From positions 1-7,633 of the forward strand of contig DUKA01000118.1 in assembly GCA_013329615.1 (NCBI GenBank): DNA of 7,633 bases, in the 5' to 3' direction. A program made the translations under genes and the position numbers. Of this stretch, positions 1 to 7,120 are shown piece after piece (position 1 is the first letter of the stretch; the number at the start of each line of letters is the position of its first letter). The stretch is from Candidatus Bathyarchaeota archaeon (GTDB lineage Archaea; Thermoproteota; Bathyarchaeia; TCS64). The notes beneath the pieces were generated by a model, which saw nothing but the letters and a program-made list of their open reading frames with translations, was not told where the DNA came from and made no database searches.

Positions 1-1532
1 CCGAGCTCGATGCCGAGCTTCTCGGCGAGGTCGAGCGTCCCCCTGCTCGGCACCATGCCGGTGCTGAGGATTACTAGGTCACTAGGTGTTGAGGCTCTTT
101 GCCCCTTCCCGTCGATGTACTCCACGGTGAGACCACCGTCTTCGGCCTCTTTGACGACGTCTAGATTTCCATGGATGAAGTTGATGCTGTTGGTCTTAAC
201 GCGGTTATAGAACTCCTCGTAGTACTTTCCGCCTGCGCGTATGTCCTTGAAGAGTATGGAGATGTCGATGTCGGCGCCCTGGTGGAGCTTTATCTCCTCG
301 GCGTGCTTCATGGCCGCCATGCAGCAATATCGGCTGCACCATGGGTTGATCTCGGGGTCGCGGCTGCCAACGCATTGGATCATAACTATCTTCTTTGGCT
401 TCTGCCCGTCACTCGGCTTGGTGAGTATGCCCGCCGTCGGGCCCTCACCGTCGAGATATCTGGCGAGTTGGAACTGGTCTATCACGTTCTTATACTGGAC
501 CCCGTATTTGGGGTGCTTGCGTGCGTCCCAGTTATCGACGCCCGTGGCTACGATTATTGAGCCGACGTAGAGGTCCTTGAACTTCTCCTCGTCCTTGAAG
601 TTGATTGCCTGATTGGGGCAAACGCGCTCACAGAGGCGGCAGCTGCCCTTGGTGAGGTAGAGACAGGCTTCTGGGTCTATGATGTGCTTCCTCGGTATGG
701 CGTTGGGGTTAGGGAGGTAGACCGCCTTTCGCGTGCTGATGCCTCCATTACTCAGGTCCGAAACGCTCACGGGGCACCTCTCGGTGCACTGGCCACAGGC
801 TACACACTTCTCAGCATCGACATATCGGGGCTTCCTCTTCACGTGTACGCGGTACCCGACGGGCATCTTGATGACGACCTCGACCTCACTGTTGTCGAGT
901 AGCTCTATGCTCTGCTCATTCCCGACGTCCATCATTCGGGGTCCGCCGATGCATATAGCACAGCTATCTTCGGGGAAGGTCTTGCCCAGGAGCGGCATCA
1001 TTCCGCCGATAGTAGGCTCCCGCTCGACGAGGTGGACCATCACGCCGAGCTTCGCGAGGTCGAGGGAAGCCTGTATTCCAGATACGCCTCCACCTATCAC
1101 GAGGACCTCGTTGAAACGTTGCACTATCCTCCTTTCCAAGGGCGTACTGAGCCTCGCCTTCTCGATGGCGACTCTGACCAGACCCTTCGCCTTCTCAGTG
1201 GCCTCAGCCTTCTCATGAACAAGGGCGCACTGCTCGCGCACATTCGTGATCACGAGTTGGTTCGGGTCGAGCCCCGCGCCCTCCATAGCCCTTTGCAAGG
1301 GCTTCTCGAGGCGAACCCTCGAACCAGTCACGGCGACGACACTGTTCACGTCTTTGCCGCCGTTTTGCTTGACCTCGTTTATTTTATCAAGCATTGTCTT
1401 CTGGTTGAGTAGTGGAGTCTGGAAGGTATCGTAGACGCCATCGATCTTTGATACATACTTCTCCAAGGCGTCGATGTCCAGCCTCTCCTTAAGGGTCTCG
1501 CCGAAGGTTTCGAAGACTACGAAGACGCTCAT
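1..1532 (-). CDS. hdrA: HdrA-like FAD/iron-sulfur electron-bifurcating subunit, 3' end cut by window edge
   Basis: The visible 510 residues match subunit A of CoB-CoM heterodisulfide reductase-type complexes, a cytoplasmic flavoprotein whose FAD splits electron pairs between ferredoxin and a high-potential acceptor. Seen: an FAD-binding GGGVSGIQA motif at 147-155, ERE..IGGMM at 170-179, and TFPEDSCAIC at 185-194. An inserted ferredoxin domain has C243/C246/C249/C253 and C290/C298/C301/C305. The HdrA-type cluster motif CVGSRD...CSRYCC supplies C387, C399, C403 and C404. Family members are about 650 residues long, so the C-terminal ferredoxin domain lies beyond the left edge. The start ATG overlaps the mvhA stop by four bases and has AGGAGG eight bases upstream, so the two are translationally coupled. 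Odd: the N-terminal domain (1-130) aligns in layout, including REQC at 99-102, but has no cysteines where VCHCG, YxCS and ASCxPR normally stand. Homology is firm; whether the partner is a heterodisulfide reductase or another disulfide/quinone enzyme is open, as no hdrB or hdrC is visible. Confidence 0.95.
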   Translation of the reverse strand, partial: MSVFVVFETFGETLKERLDIDALEKYVSKIDGVYDTFQTPLLNQKTMLDKINEVKQNGGKDVNSVVAVTGSRVRLEKPLQRAMEGAGLDPNQLVITNVREQCALVHEKAEATEKAKGLVRVAIEKARLSTPLERRIVQRFNEVLVIGGGVSGIQASLDLAKLGVMVHLVEREPTIGGMMPLLGKTFPEDSCAICIGGPRMMDVGNEQSIELLDNSEVEVVIKMPVGYRVHVKRKPRYVDAEKCVACGQCTERCPVSVSDLSNGGISTRKAVYLPNPNAIPRKHIIDPEACLYLTKGSCRLCERVCPNQAINFKDEEKFKDLYVGSIIVATGVDNWDARKHPKYGVQYKNVIDQFQLARYLDGEGPTAGILTKPSDGQKPKKIVMIQCVGSRDPEINPWCSRYCCMAAMKHAEEIKLHQGADIDISILFKDIRAGGKYYEEFYNRVKTNSINFIHGNLDVVKEAEDGGLTVEYIDGKGQRASTPSDLVILSTGMVPSRGTLDLAEKLGIEL

Positions 1533-2929
1533 TGGGTCTGCCTCCTGTTTGAAAATTTCTCACCATCTACCGTGAGATCGACTTCGACCATGTGTACGCT
1601 GCAGCTCAGGCAGGGGTCGTAGGAGCGCACTATCTTCTCTATCCCCCACATGGCGTCCTGTCGAGTCTCCTTCTTCTCGAAGGCGCCGGCGTGCGCTTCA
1701 GCCCAGCGTCGGAGATTGTTCTCTATGCTCTTATGGTTGAAGGTTGTCGGGGCGACGATGTTCGCCGCCTTGATGATGCCCTTCTCGTCTATCTCGTAGC
1801 TGTGGAAGAGGAGGCCGCGTGGAGCCTCGACGAAGGCGTATCCAGTGCCGGCCTTCGCCTTGACGGGTTCACGTGTCCTCTCAGACATTATATGGTCGTT
1901 TTCGAGTCCGTTGAGGACCTCATCTACAGATGCGACGAGTTCTACGGTTCTCGCGAGGTTGTACGCGGCCGTATCGTCGGTGGGGCGTCGGAACATCTTC
2001 TCATACGCCTTGAGGTAGTCGGCGGCTGTGCTCCACTGCATCCTGTCTATGACGTTGATCCGGGCAAGAGGGCCTACTCTCATCAAGCCCTTGGTTGAGC
2101 CTAAGTCCTTCAGATATTGTATCTTCGTGAAGCTGTGTTCGCTCGTTGTTTCTTCTAGGCGTTTGTAGTAGTCCTGTGCGGGGAACTGGAGGAGATTTAT
2201 GCCCTCGCCGTTCTTCACCCTTATCTCACCGTCATAGAGTTCGTATCCGCCGTCCTTTGTAACCAACCCCATGTAGGGTGTTTCTAATCCCATGTACTCG
2301 GAGGGATCGTTTGCACGCTTCTCGTATAGTGAGAAGATGGCGTCGGCTATCTTTTTCACGTTCGTGAGGGCCACGCGTCCCTCCCTGAGGAGCTTGTAGC
2401 GCGCCTCGCCGTCGACTCCCTTGGTCTGACCACCGGGGACGCTCGTGACCACGTGTACGAGCCTACCGCCGATCTCGGTTACGACCCTGTTCCCATATTC
2501 ATGGAGTTGTAATGCGGTCGATGCGAGTTCGGGGTTCGCCTCGGCGACACCCAACACGTTTCGGTTCTCTATTGGGATTAGATCTGGTAATGCGAGGAAG
2601 GCGAGGTGGAGGGTGTGGCTGGTTATGAAGCTGGCGGCGTTTAGCGTGCGACGCAATAGGGTCGCGACCTCGGGTACCTGTACGCCCCAGGCGTCCTCGA
2701 CCGCCTTCACCGCCACGAGGTGGTGGTTGACGTAGCATATCCCGCAGATGCGTTCGCTTATCCTAGGGGCATCCTCCGCCTGCTTGTTTGTAAGGAGATA
2801 CTCGAAGAATCTGGGACCAACCGCCACGCTAAACTGCAGATTCTTGAGTGCGCCACCCTCGACCTCGATCTTCACCCTTCCGGTTCCTTCCAGCCTCGTC
2901 AGGGGGTTGATGGTAATAGTTTCGGTCAT
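1529..2929 (-). CDS. mvhA: F420-non-reducing (Mvh-type) [NiFe]-hydrogenase large subunit
   Basis: Catalytic subunit that cleaves or forms H2 at a NiFe(CN)2CO centre in the cytoplasm. It has 466 residues, normal for group 3 large subunits. Seen: NPLTRLEG at 8-15 with the conserved Glu14; the first nickel motif RICGIC...H at 60-70 (C62, C65); the second motif DPCLSCSVH at 438-446 (C440, C443). A 20-residue tail (447-466) follows His446, as expected for a precursor trimmed by a HycI/FrhD-type maturation protease; no such protease is in the window. All four nickel-binding cysteines are present, so the enzyme should be active. The start ATG overlaps the mvhG stop (ATGA), with GGAGG nine bases upstream, and the gene's own stop overlaps the hdrA start. 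The HdrA neighbour and lack of a frhB or NAD-binding partner favour the Mvh (group 3c) class over F420- or NAD-linked types; exact subgroup is inferred. Confidence 0.96.
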   Translation of the reverse strand: MTETITINPLTRLEGTGRVKIEVEGGALKNLQFSVAVGPRFFEYLLTNKQAEDAPRISERICGICYVNHHLVAVKAVEDAWGVQVPEVATLLRRTLNAASFITSHTLHLAFLALPDLIPIENRNVLGVAEANPELASTALQLHEYGNRVVTEIGGRLVHVVTSVPGGQTKGVDGEARYKLLREGRVALTNVKKIADAIFSLYEKRANDPSEYMGLETPYMGLVTKDGGYELYDGEIRVKNGEGINLLQFPAQDYYKRLEETTSEHSFTKIQYLKDLGSTKGLMRVGPLARINVIDRMQWSTAADYLKAYEKMFRRPTDDTAAYNLARTVELVASVDEVLNGLENDHIMSERTREPVKAKAGTGYAFVEAPRGLLFHSYEIDEKGIIKAANIVAPTTFNHKSIENNLRRWAEAHAGAFEKKETRQDAMWGIEKIVRSYDPCLSCSVHMVEVDLTVDGEKFSNRRQTQ

Positions 2930-3795
2930 TTTTTGCCGCCTCCATTGAGAACCTTGGCGAGTCTGCTGCTGGGGTACGTGTACCTGTAAAGGGTCCCCAC
3001 GTATTGTGGGAGGCTGAAGTTCTCGTTCGCCTCTCGTGTAAGGCTCGTCAAGGCATCAAGCATGGTGAGACCCTGATCGCTGTTAGCCGCAGTGGGTCCC
3101 CGGCAACCATCGCAAGGCATGCCAGCCTTGGGACAGGGGGCGCCGCATCCACCCATCGTCGCCGGTCCCATGCAAAGGAAGCCCTGCTCGAGTAGGCATC
3201 TCTTTGGGTCATCGACCTCCTCGTATATCCTCTTGAGCTTCTTGCTGTACACACCTATGCGCTCGCGTGGGCAGAGTTCACAGACGTCCGTCTTGCAGAG
3301 TTCGGGGGTCCCGCCGCTCAGCAGAGTCGTGAGTACCGAGGCGATATCAGTAGTCTCGGGTGGGCATCCGGGTATCTTGAAGTCGACTTTAACATAGTCA
3401 CCGATAGCCTGTTGCTTGGGTAACAACCGATCAATTTTTGGCATCTGCGCGGGGATTGTACCTTTCTGCGAGTAGACTCGTTTTAAGAGCTCTTCCCCGG
3501 GTTGCAGGTTGGCGAGTCCGGGTACGCCTCCGAAGCAGGCGCAAGAGCCAAGAGTGATGAGAATACTGGAGCGTTCACGGATCTTCTTTGTAGTTTCGAT
3601 CTCGTGCTCGGTGCGGACGCCGCCCTCGATTATCGCGACGTCGATCTTCTCCGGGATCTCCTTAGCATCCATGAGTGTGGGAGCGTAGACCAACTCGTTC
3701 GCCTTGAGTATGCCGAGAAGTGTCTCGTGTAGGCCCACCGTGGCTACCTGACAACCAGTATCACCCGACAGACCCAAGAGGAGTATCTTCACCAT
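2926..3795 (-). CDS. mvhG: F420-non-reducing (Mvh-type) [NiFe]-hydrogenase small subunit
   Basis: Electron-transfer subunit that carries electrons from the NiFe centre through three iron-sulfur clusters towards the HdrA side. It has 289 residues, close to the usual length of about 300, with no signal peptide or twin-arginine motif, so it is cytoplasmic. Seen: the proximal-cluster motif GLSGDTGCQ at 8-16, GSCACFGGVPG at 83-93 (C85) and IPGCPP at 141-146 (C144). A cysteine-rich second half follows (C172, C175, C200, C208, C217, C221, C228, C231), with the family signature FLCMGPAT at 206-213, for the medial and distal clusters. Odd: the normal first cysteine of the proximal CxxC is Asp12, coded GAT, two base changes away from a Cys codon. 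First gene of its operon. A GGTG five bases before the ATG is a modest ribosome binding site, and an AT-rich promoter region lies upstream. Confidence 0.95.
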   Translation of the reverse strand: MVKILLLGLSGDTGCQVATVGLHETLLGILKANELVYAPTLMDAKEIPEKIDVAIIEGGVRTEHEIETTKKIRERSSILITLGSCACFGGVPGLANLQPGEELLKRVYSQKGTIPAQMPKIDRLLPKQQAIGDYVKVDFKIPGCPPETTDIASVLTTLLSGGTPELCKTDVCELCPRERIGVYSKKLKRIYEEVDDPKRCLLEQGFLCMGPATMGGCGAPCPKAGMPCDGCRGPTAANSDQGLTMLDALTSLTREANENFSLPQYVGTLYRYTYPSSRLAKVLNGGGKK

Positions 3796-3849
3796 GCTGG
3801 CACCGACTGAGCCATCGCCTGTATCCCAAAGTACGGCAAGAGGAATCAG

Positions 3850-3876
3850 TAATTATTATAATGATTGCATATATTG
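3850..3876 (-). promoter_or_regulatory. Candidate archaeal TATA region for the mvhG-mvhA-hdrA operon
   Basis: Read on the minus strand this AT-rich stretch holds two TATA-like boxes, CAATATATGC (3867-3876) and ATTATAATAATTA (3852-3864 or so). A start site about 25 bases downstream of either would give a leader of roughly 35-50 bases before the mvhG ATG at 3795. The 204-base spacer and the T-rich terminator behind porB make a separate promoter here likely. Which box is used, and the exact start site, cannot be told from sequence. Confidence 0.5.
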
Positions 3877-3960
3877 TTTATGTTGGTATAGAGAATAATA
3901 TCCATGTGTAAAAATTCTTCGCAGAAATAACTAGTAGAAACTATTCGCTGATTCTAACGG

Positions 3961-3980
3961 ACAAAAAGTGATTAAAAGAA
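3961..3980 (-). terminator. T-rich intrinsic terminator after the por operon
   Basis: About 20-40 bases after the porB stop the minus strand reads two T-runs, CTTTTAA and CTTTTTG, with no convincing GC hairpin before them. Archaeal RNA polymerase stops at such U-tracts without a stem-loop. A further T5 run (around 3911-3916, minus strand) may be a backup. The position between two functionally different operons supports the call. Confidence 0.5.
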
Positions 3981-3999
3981 ATTGCAAGGGGTTAGGAGT

Positions 4000-4896
4000 T
4001 TAGAAGAACTCCTTACCGTCCTTGGCGATGAGGCGGTTCCAGTAGGCGGTCACGTCGTCCTGCGTGTCCTTTATCTCGTCCTCAGTGATGTGACGGAATC
4101 TGCCCTGCATCTTGAGGACGTCCTTCACCGGCTTGAGCTCCTTGGGCTTGTATGTGATGCGGAAGCCCTCGCCGTTGATGACCTCGTAGAGTGGCCACAT
4201 GCCGCTGAGGACCATCTCCTTCGCGATCTTAACCGCGTACTGTGGTTCGAATCTCCAGCCCGTCGGGCATGGCGCTGAGATCTGGATGAAGCGGAAGCCC
4301 TTGATGTTCTTGGCGTACTCGAGCTTCCCGATGAAGTCCTCGGGGTAGGCGATGCTTGCTGTCGCCATGTATGGGACCCTGTGTAAGGCGACCATGGCGG
4401 CGACGTTCTTCTTCCTCTCCTTCTTGCCTCGGCTGAACTCGCCGACTGGGGTCGTCGTGGTCTCGGCGTACTTGCTGGTTGCGCTGCTGCGCTGGCCACC
4501 TGTGTTCATGTACGCTTCGTTGTCATAGCAGATCCAGAGGACGTTCTCGTTGCGCTCAGCGGCGCCCGAGAGGCCCTGGAACCCGATGTCGGTCGTGCCT
4601 CCGTCACCGACGATGGTGGTGACGATCGCGTCCTCGCGGTTCATTCTCTTGAATGCGTGGGCGAGTCCCGTGGACATTGCGCCTGCGCCCTCGAAGACCT
4701 CTCCGTAGATGCTCGGCTGCTCGAGGTTGCCGAATGCTGGTCCACAGCAGGCGACCTCCTGGCGGACCATCTTGTCCTTGAGGACCTTGGCGACTATCCT
4801 TGCGACGGATGCGCCTGTGCAGCCCTGGCAGGACTGGTTCGCAGCTGCGATGTACTCCTTCTCGTCTAGTTTCACGAGTGGAACTGGTTTGCTCAT
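4000..4896 (-). CDS. porB: Pyruvate (2-oxoacid):ferredoxin oxidoreductase beta subunit
   Basis: Beta subunit, carrying thiamine diphosphate (TPP) and the proximal [4Fe-4S] cluster, of the enzyme that converts pyruvate plus CoA to acetyl-CoA and CO2 while reducing ferredoxin, or the reverse. It has 298 residues, normal for PorB. Seen: SCQGC at 22-26 (C23, C26), CC at 50-51 and APCPTGW at 208-214 (C210), which supply the four expected cluster ligands. The TPP/Mg motif GDGGTTDIG is at 97-105, followed by DNEAYMNTGGQRSS at 125-138, whose Asn/Thr contact TPP and substrate. LYEVINGE and the QGRF motif near the C-terminus are typical of PorB rather than of the shorter Kor/Vor beta types. Third and last gene of the por operon, 13 bases behind porA, with AGGAGG eight bases before the ATG. 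Pyruvate is the most likely substrate, judged from these motifs; related 2-oxoacids are not excluded. Confidence 0.94.
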   Translation of the reverse strand: MSKPVPLVKLDEKEYIAAANQSCQGCTGASVARIVAKVLKDKMVRQEVACCGPAFGNLEQPSIYGEVFEGAGAMSTGLAHAFKRMNREDAIVTTIVGDGGTTDIGFQGLSGAAERNENVLWICYDNEAYMNTGGQRSSATSKYAETTTTPVGEFSRGKKERKKNVAAMVALHRVPYMATASIAYPEDFIGKLEYAKNIKGFRFIQISAPCPTGWRFEPQYAVKIAKEMVLSGMWPLYEVINGEGFRITYKPKELKPVKDVLKMQGRFRHITEDEIKDTQDDVTAYWNRLIAKDGKEFF

Positions 4897-4909
4897 TTCA
4901 TTATCCTCC

Positions 4910-6088
4910 TTAGACCCACTCCACTAGGGGAGCGACCTTCGCGCCGCCTGCGGCCTTGAGGGTCTTCTCGCCTATCTTCATGATGTCCTGTACTCGGACT
5001 TCCTTGCCGTTGAGTCCAGCGTGGAACTGGAGCGTCTTGGGCCTCTCGTCGAGCTCGTACATGGCGTTCCTGATCTCGCCGAATGTCCATCCTCCGGAGC
5101 CGATGCTTATGTTGCGGTCGATGATGCCCATCGCCTTGAACTTGGGGCCGAGCTTCTCGAACTCCTCGGCGGGGAAGGGCTTTATGGTCTTGAGCTTTAT
5201 GAGCCCGACCTTCTTGCCCTCCGCCTGGAGCCTGTCGATCGCAACGCGCCCCGTACTCGCGATCGTGCCCATGGCGACGATGACTGCTTCTGCGTCCTTC
5301 GTCTTGTATTCCTCGACGAGGCCGTTTCCGTAGCCGCGGCCGAACATCTTCTTGTACTCGGCGTTGACCTCCTTGATGACCTTCTTGGCGTTCTCCATCG
5401 CCTGCTGGTCGTCTTGGAAGCTTGCCTGTGGGTCGCGTCCGACGCTCCACGCCTTCATCTGGTACGCCTTGCTCTCAGGTCCCTGGTTGGGGAGGAGGGG
5501 GATCGTTGTCTTGTAGGGGGGTAGGAATGCGTCGACCTTCGCTTCGTCTGGGATGTTAATGGGCTCGTCGGTGTAGCTGAGTATGTAGCCGTCGCCCGCG
5601 AAGATGACGGGGAGGCGGACGCGCTCGTCCTCGGCGATCTTGTACGCCATGAGGCCGGTGTCAAGTATCTCCTGGCCGCTCTCGCACTCCATCATCATCC
5701 AGCCAGTCTCGCGCTGCGCCATCATGTCGGTCTGGTCGGGGTCCATTCCCTTTACGCCCCTGTGCATGAGGGCCATGACTAGTGGGACCCTGTTGTTGCG
5801 TGTTGCGAGCATCGGATGGTGCATGTAGAGAAGTCCCGGTCCTGCGGTTGCCGTGAAGGCGCGTACGCCGGCGGCGCCCGCGGTGAACGCGGATGCCTGA
5901 GCTGTGAGTTCGCCCTCTGTCGTGACGTATTCTGCGTCGATCTCCCCGTTGGCTACCATGTCGGCAATGTACTGGACGATGGTTGTTTGGGGGGTGATTG
6001 GGAAGGCGGAGATGAACCTCGCCCTTGCGAGCCTTACGACGTGGGCTACCGCCTTGTTACCGACCATAACCTCGAATTTTTCTGGCAT
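4910..6088 (-). CDS. porA: Pyruvate (2-oxoacid):ferredoxin oxidoreductase alpha subunit
   Basis: Alpha subunit, which binds the substrate and activates the TPP held by PorB. It has 392 residues, typical of archaeal PorA. Seen: GNKAVA at 10-15; FPITPQT at 29-35, whose Thr32 matches the substrate-binding Thr; Glu60 in TTEGELTA, matching the Glu that activates TPP; Arg110 in MHRGV, matching the carboxylate-binding Arg; and DQTDMMAQRETGW at 118-130, close to the PorA form DxSDxMxxRDxGW. The second half carries the transketolase C-terminal-like domain (about 255-380). Odd: the usual ESEHSAM and TATSSQGLALMHE are here EGELTAQ and TATAGPGLLYMHH, the latter partly like the Vor/Kor branch, so substrate choice is less certain than the family. 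Placed 15 bases after porGD, with GGAGG about ten bases before the ATG. An ATG seven bases upstream is out of frame. Confidence 0.92.
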   Translation of the reverse strand: MPEKFEVMVGNKAVAHVVRLARARFISAFPITPQTTIVQYIADMVANGEIDAEYVTTEGELTAQASAFTAGAAGVRAFTATAGPGLLYMHHPMLATRNNRVPLVMALMHRGVKGMDPDQTDMMAQRETGWMMMECESGQEILDTGLMAYKIAEDERVRLPVIFAGDGYILSYTDEPINIPDEAKVDAFLPPYKTTIPLLPNQGPESKAYQMKAWSVGRDPQASFQDDQQAMENAKKVIKEVNAEYKKMFGRGYGNGLVEEYKTKDAEAVIVAMGTIASTGRVAIDRLQAEGKKVGLIKLKTIKPFPAEEFEKLGPKFKAMGIIDRNISIGSGGWTFGEIRNAMYELDERPKTLQFHAGLNGKEVRVQDIMKIGEKTLKAAGGAKVAPLVEWV

Positions 6089-6103
6089 GTATCATTCTCC
6101 TCC

Positions 6104-6916
6104 TTAGATGGTCTCCTGGACCCAGTTGATCGCCTTCGTTGGGCACTCCTCGTAGCAGATTCCGCAGCCCTTGCAGTGTTTGTAGTTGACGGCGGCCTTG
6201 TTGTTCTGCATGCTGATTGCGACCTCGGGGCAGAGTATAAAGCAGCGGCGGCAACCGACACACTTGGCGTCGTTGAAGACTGGGCGGTAGAGCCTCCAGC
6301 TGGAGACGTCCCTCTCGCCCGCCTTGCGTGCGCGGCCCTCGAGCTTTACCTCTTCCATCTTAACCTTGGAGACGTCGACGATGGGGGTGGTGGCGTCGTA
6401 GGCTTTCTGCATCGCCTTGATGTTCATCTCGCCGATGCGTCCGCTCCACTGGTGGTGGGCGGCCTCCTCGAGGCTCTTGAGTTTGACCATACCCGTGATC
6501 TTTGCGAACGCGCCGAGGATGGCGGTGTTGGTGATGGGTCTGCCGATGGTCTCCATCGCGACCTTTGTGGCGTCTACTGTGGCGACCTTGTATGGTCCGC
6601 CGATGCCCGTCTCGAGACCTCCGTGTGGGTGGTTTACGAGGACGAGTCCGCCCTTCTTTAGTCCCTGTGTTACGGGGACGGTCTTTGCGAGGAGGGGGTC
6701 TAGTACGACGACCATGTCCGGCTCGTGGACGAGGTCGCGCTCGTAGATCCTGTCGTCGCTGACCCTGAGGAATGATTGGACCGGTGCTCCGCGCCTCTCG
6801 GTGCCGTACATTGGGATGCCGAGGGTGTACTTGCCCTCGTAGTACATTGCAGTCGAGAGGAGCCTAACTCCGGTGACGGCGCCTTGGCCGCCCCTTCCGT
6901 GGAACCTGATCTCCAT
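6104..6916 (-). CDS. porGD: Pyruvate (2-oxoacid):ferredoxin oxidoreductase fused gamma-delta subunit
   Basis: Fusion of the gamma subunit (1 to about 185) with the delta ferredoxin subunit (about 186-270), giving 270 residues. Delta passes electrons from the PorB cluster to soluble ferredoxin. Seen: RFHGRGGQGAVTG at 4-16 and GTERRGAPV in the gamma part, then WRLYRP and two 4Fe-4S motifs, C219/C222/C225/C229 and C248/C251/C254/C258, in the delta part. Many archaea encode these as two genes, so the fusion is a lineage marker. The ATG at 6916 is preferred because family members begin with this MEIRFHGRGGQG-type segment. A longer reading to a GTG at 6982 would add 22 charged residues and start upstream of the TATA-like box at 6966-6974. 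AGGGAG lies 12 bases before the ATG, a rather long spacing. First gene of the porGD-porA-porB operon. Confidence 0.94.
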   Translation of the reverse strand: MEIRFHGRGGQGAVTGVRLLSTAMYYEGKYTLGIPMYGTERRGAPVQSFLRVSDDRIYERDLVHEPDMVVVLDPLLAKTVPVTQGLKKGGLVLVNHPHGGLETGIGGPYKVATVDATKVAMETIGRPITNTAILGAFAKITGMVKLKSLEEAAHHQWSGRIGEMNIKAMQKAYDATTPIVDVSKVKMEEVKLEGRARKAGERDVSSWRLYRPVFNDAKCVGCRRCFILCPEVAISMQNNKAAVNYKHCKGCGICYEECPTKAINWVQETI

Positions 6917-6965
6917 CAACGTGGTCTTCTCCCTTTGATGAATCCGCTTAACTCTCCTCTCGCGG

Positions 6966-6974
6966 GATATAACA
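6966..6974 (-). promoter_or_regulatory. Candidate TATA box for the por operon
   Basis: The minus strand reads TGTTATATC here, about 50 bases before the porGD ATG at 6916. A transcript starting some 25 bases downstream (near 6942) would have a leader of about 25 bases that includes the AGGGAG ribosome binding site. This geometry fits archaeal promoters and supports the shorter porGD start. Confidence 0.5.
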
Positions 6975-7003
6975 GTATCCACGTAGTAAATGCTGCAAAG
7001 TTT

Positions 7004-7030
7004 CGCGTAATTGCTGTATTTACAGACGCG
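7004..7030. repeat. Small interrupted inverted repeat in the divergent intergenic region
   Basis: CTGTA (7014-7018), two T bases, then TACAG (7021-7025) form a tight palindrome. It is flanked by CGCGT (7004-7008) and ACGCG (7026-7030), also an inverted pair but set off-centre by five bases on the left. The site lies about 45-50 bases upstream of the por TATA-like box, where archaeal activators often bind. Operator function is inference; short palindromes arise by chance. Confidence 0.3.
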
Positions 7031-7120
7031 GGGCGGGAGCGTGGAGCCCGTTTTACTGGGGTTTTCACGTCACATGACTGCGATAACGATATGGGTGCCT
7101 CTGGAGATGGGTTTAATCGT

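Noticed and set aside
1290..1532. Frameshift or assembly error as the cause of the cysteine-free HdrA N-terminus
   Set aside because: The frame runs unbroken from the ATG into the FAD domain, residue spacing between family landmarks is kept, and the overlapping start with a good ribosome binding site is intact.
1592..2098. Open frame of about 168 codons on the plus strand opposite mvhA
   Set aside because: Antisense to well-conserved hydrogenase sequence including the second nickel motif; composition is that of a mirror frame, with no recognisable domain.
3796..3999. A small gene, tRNA or other RNA in the spacer between porB and mvhG
   Set aside because: No cloverleaf or supported reading frame is seen; the AT-rich content is accounted for by a T-rich terminator and a promoter.
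5816..6661. Long open frame of about 280 codons on the plus strand opposite porGD and the porA start
   Set aside because: It lies wholly antisense to two strongly recognised genes, has no family motif, and is explained by the GC-biased third codon positions of the minus-strand genes.
6917..6982. Longer porGD start at GTG 6982
   Set aside because: It would add 22 residues not found in the family, and the start codon would lie upstream of the best TATA-like box; the ATG at 6916 fits better.
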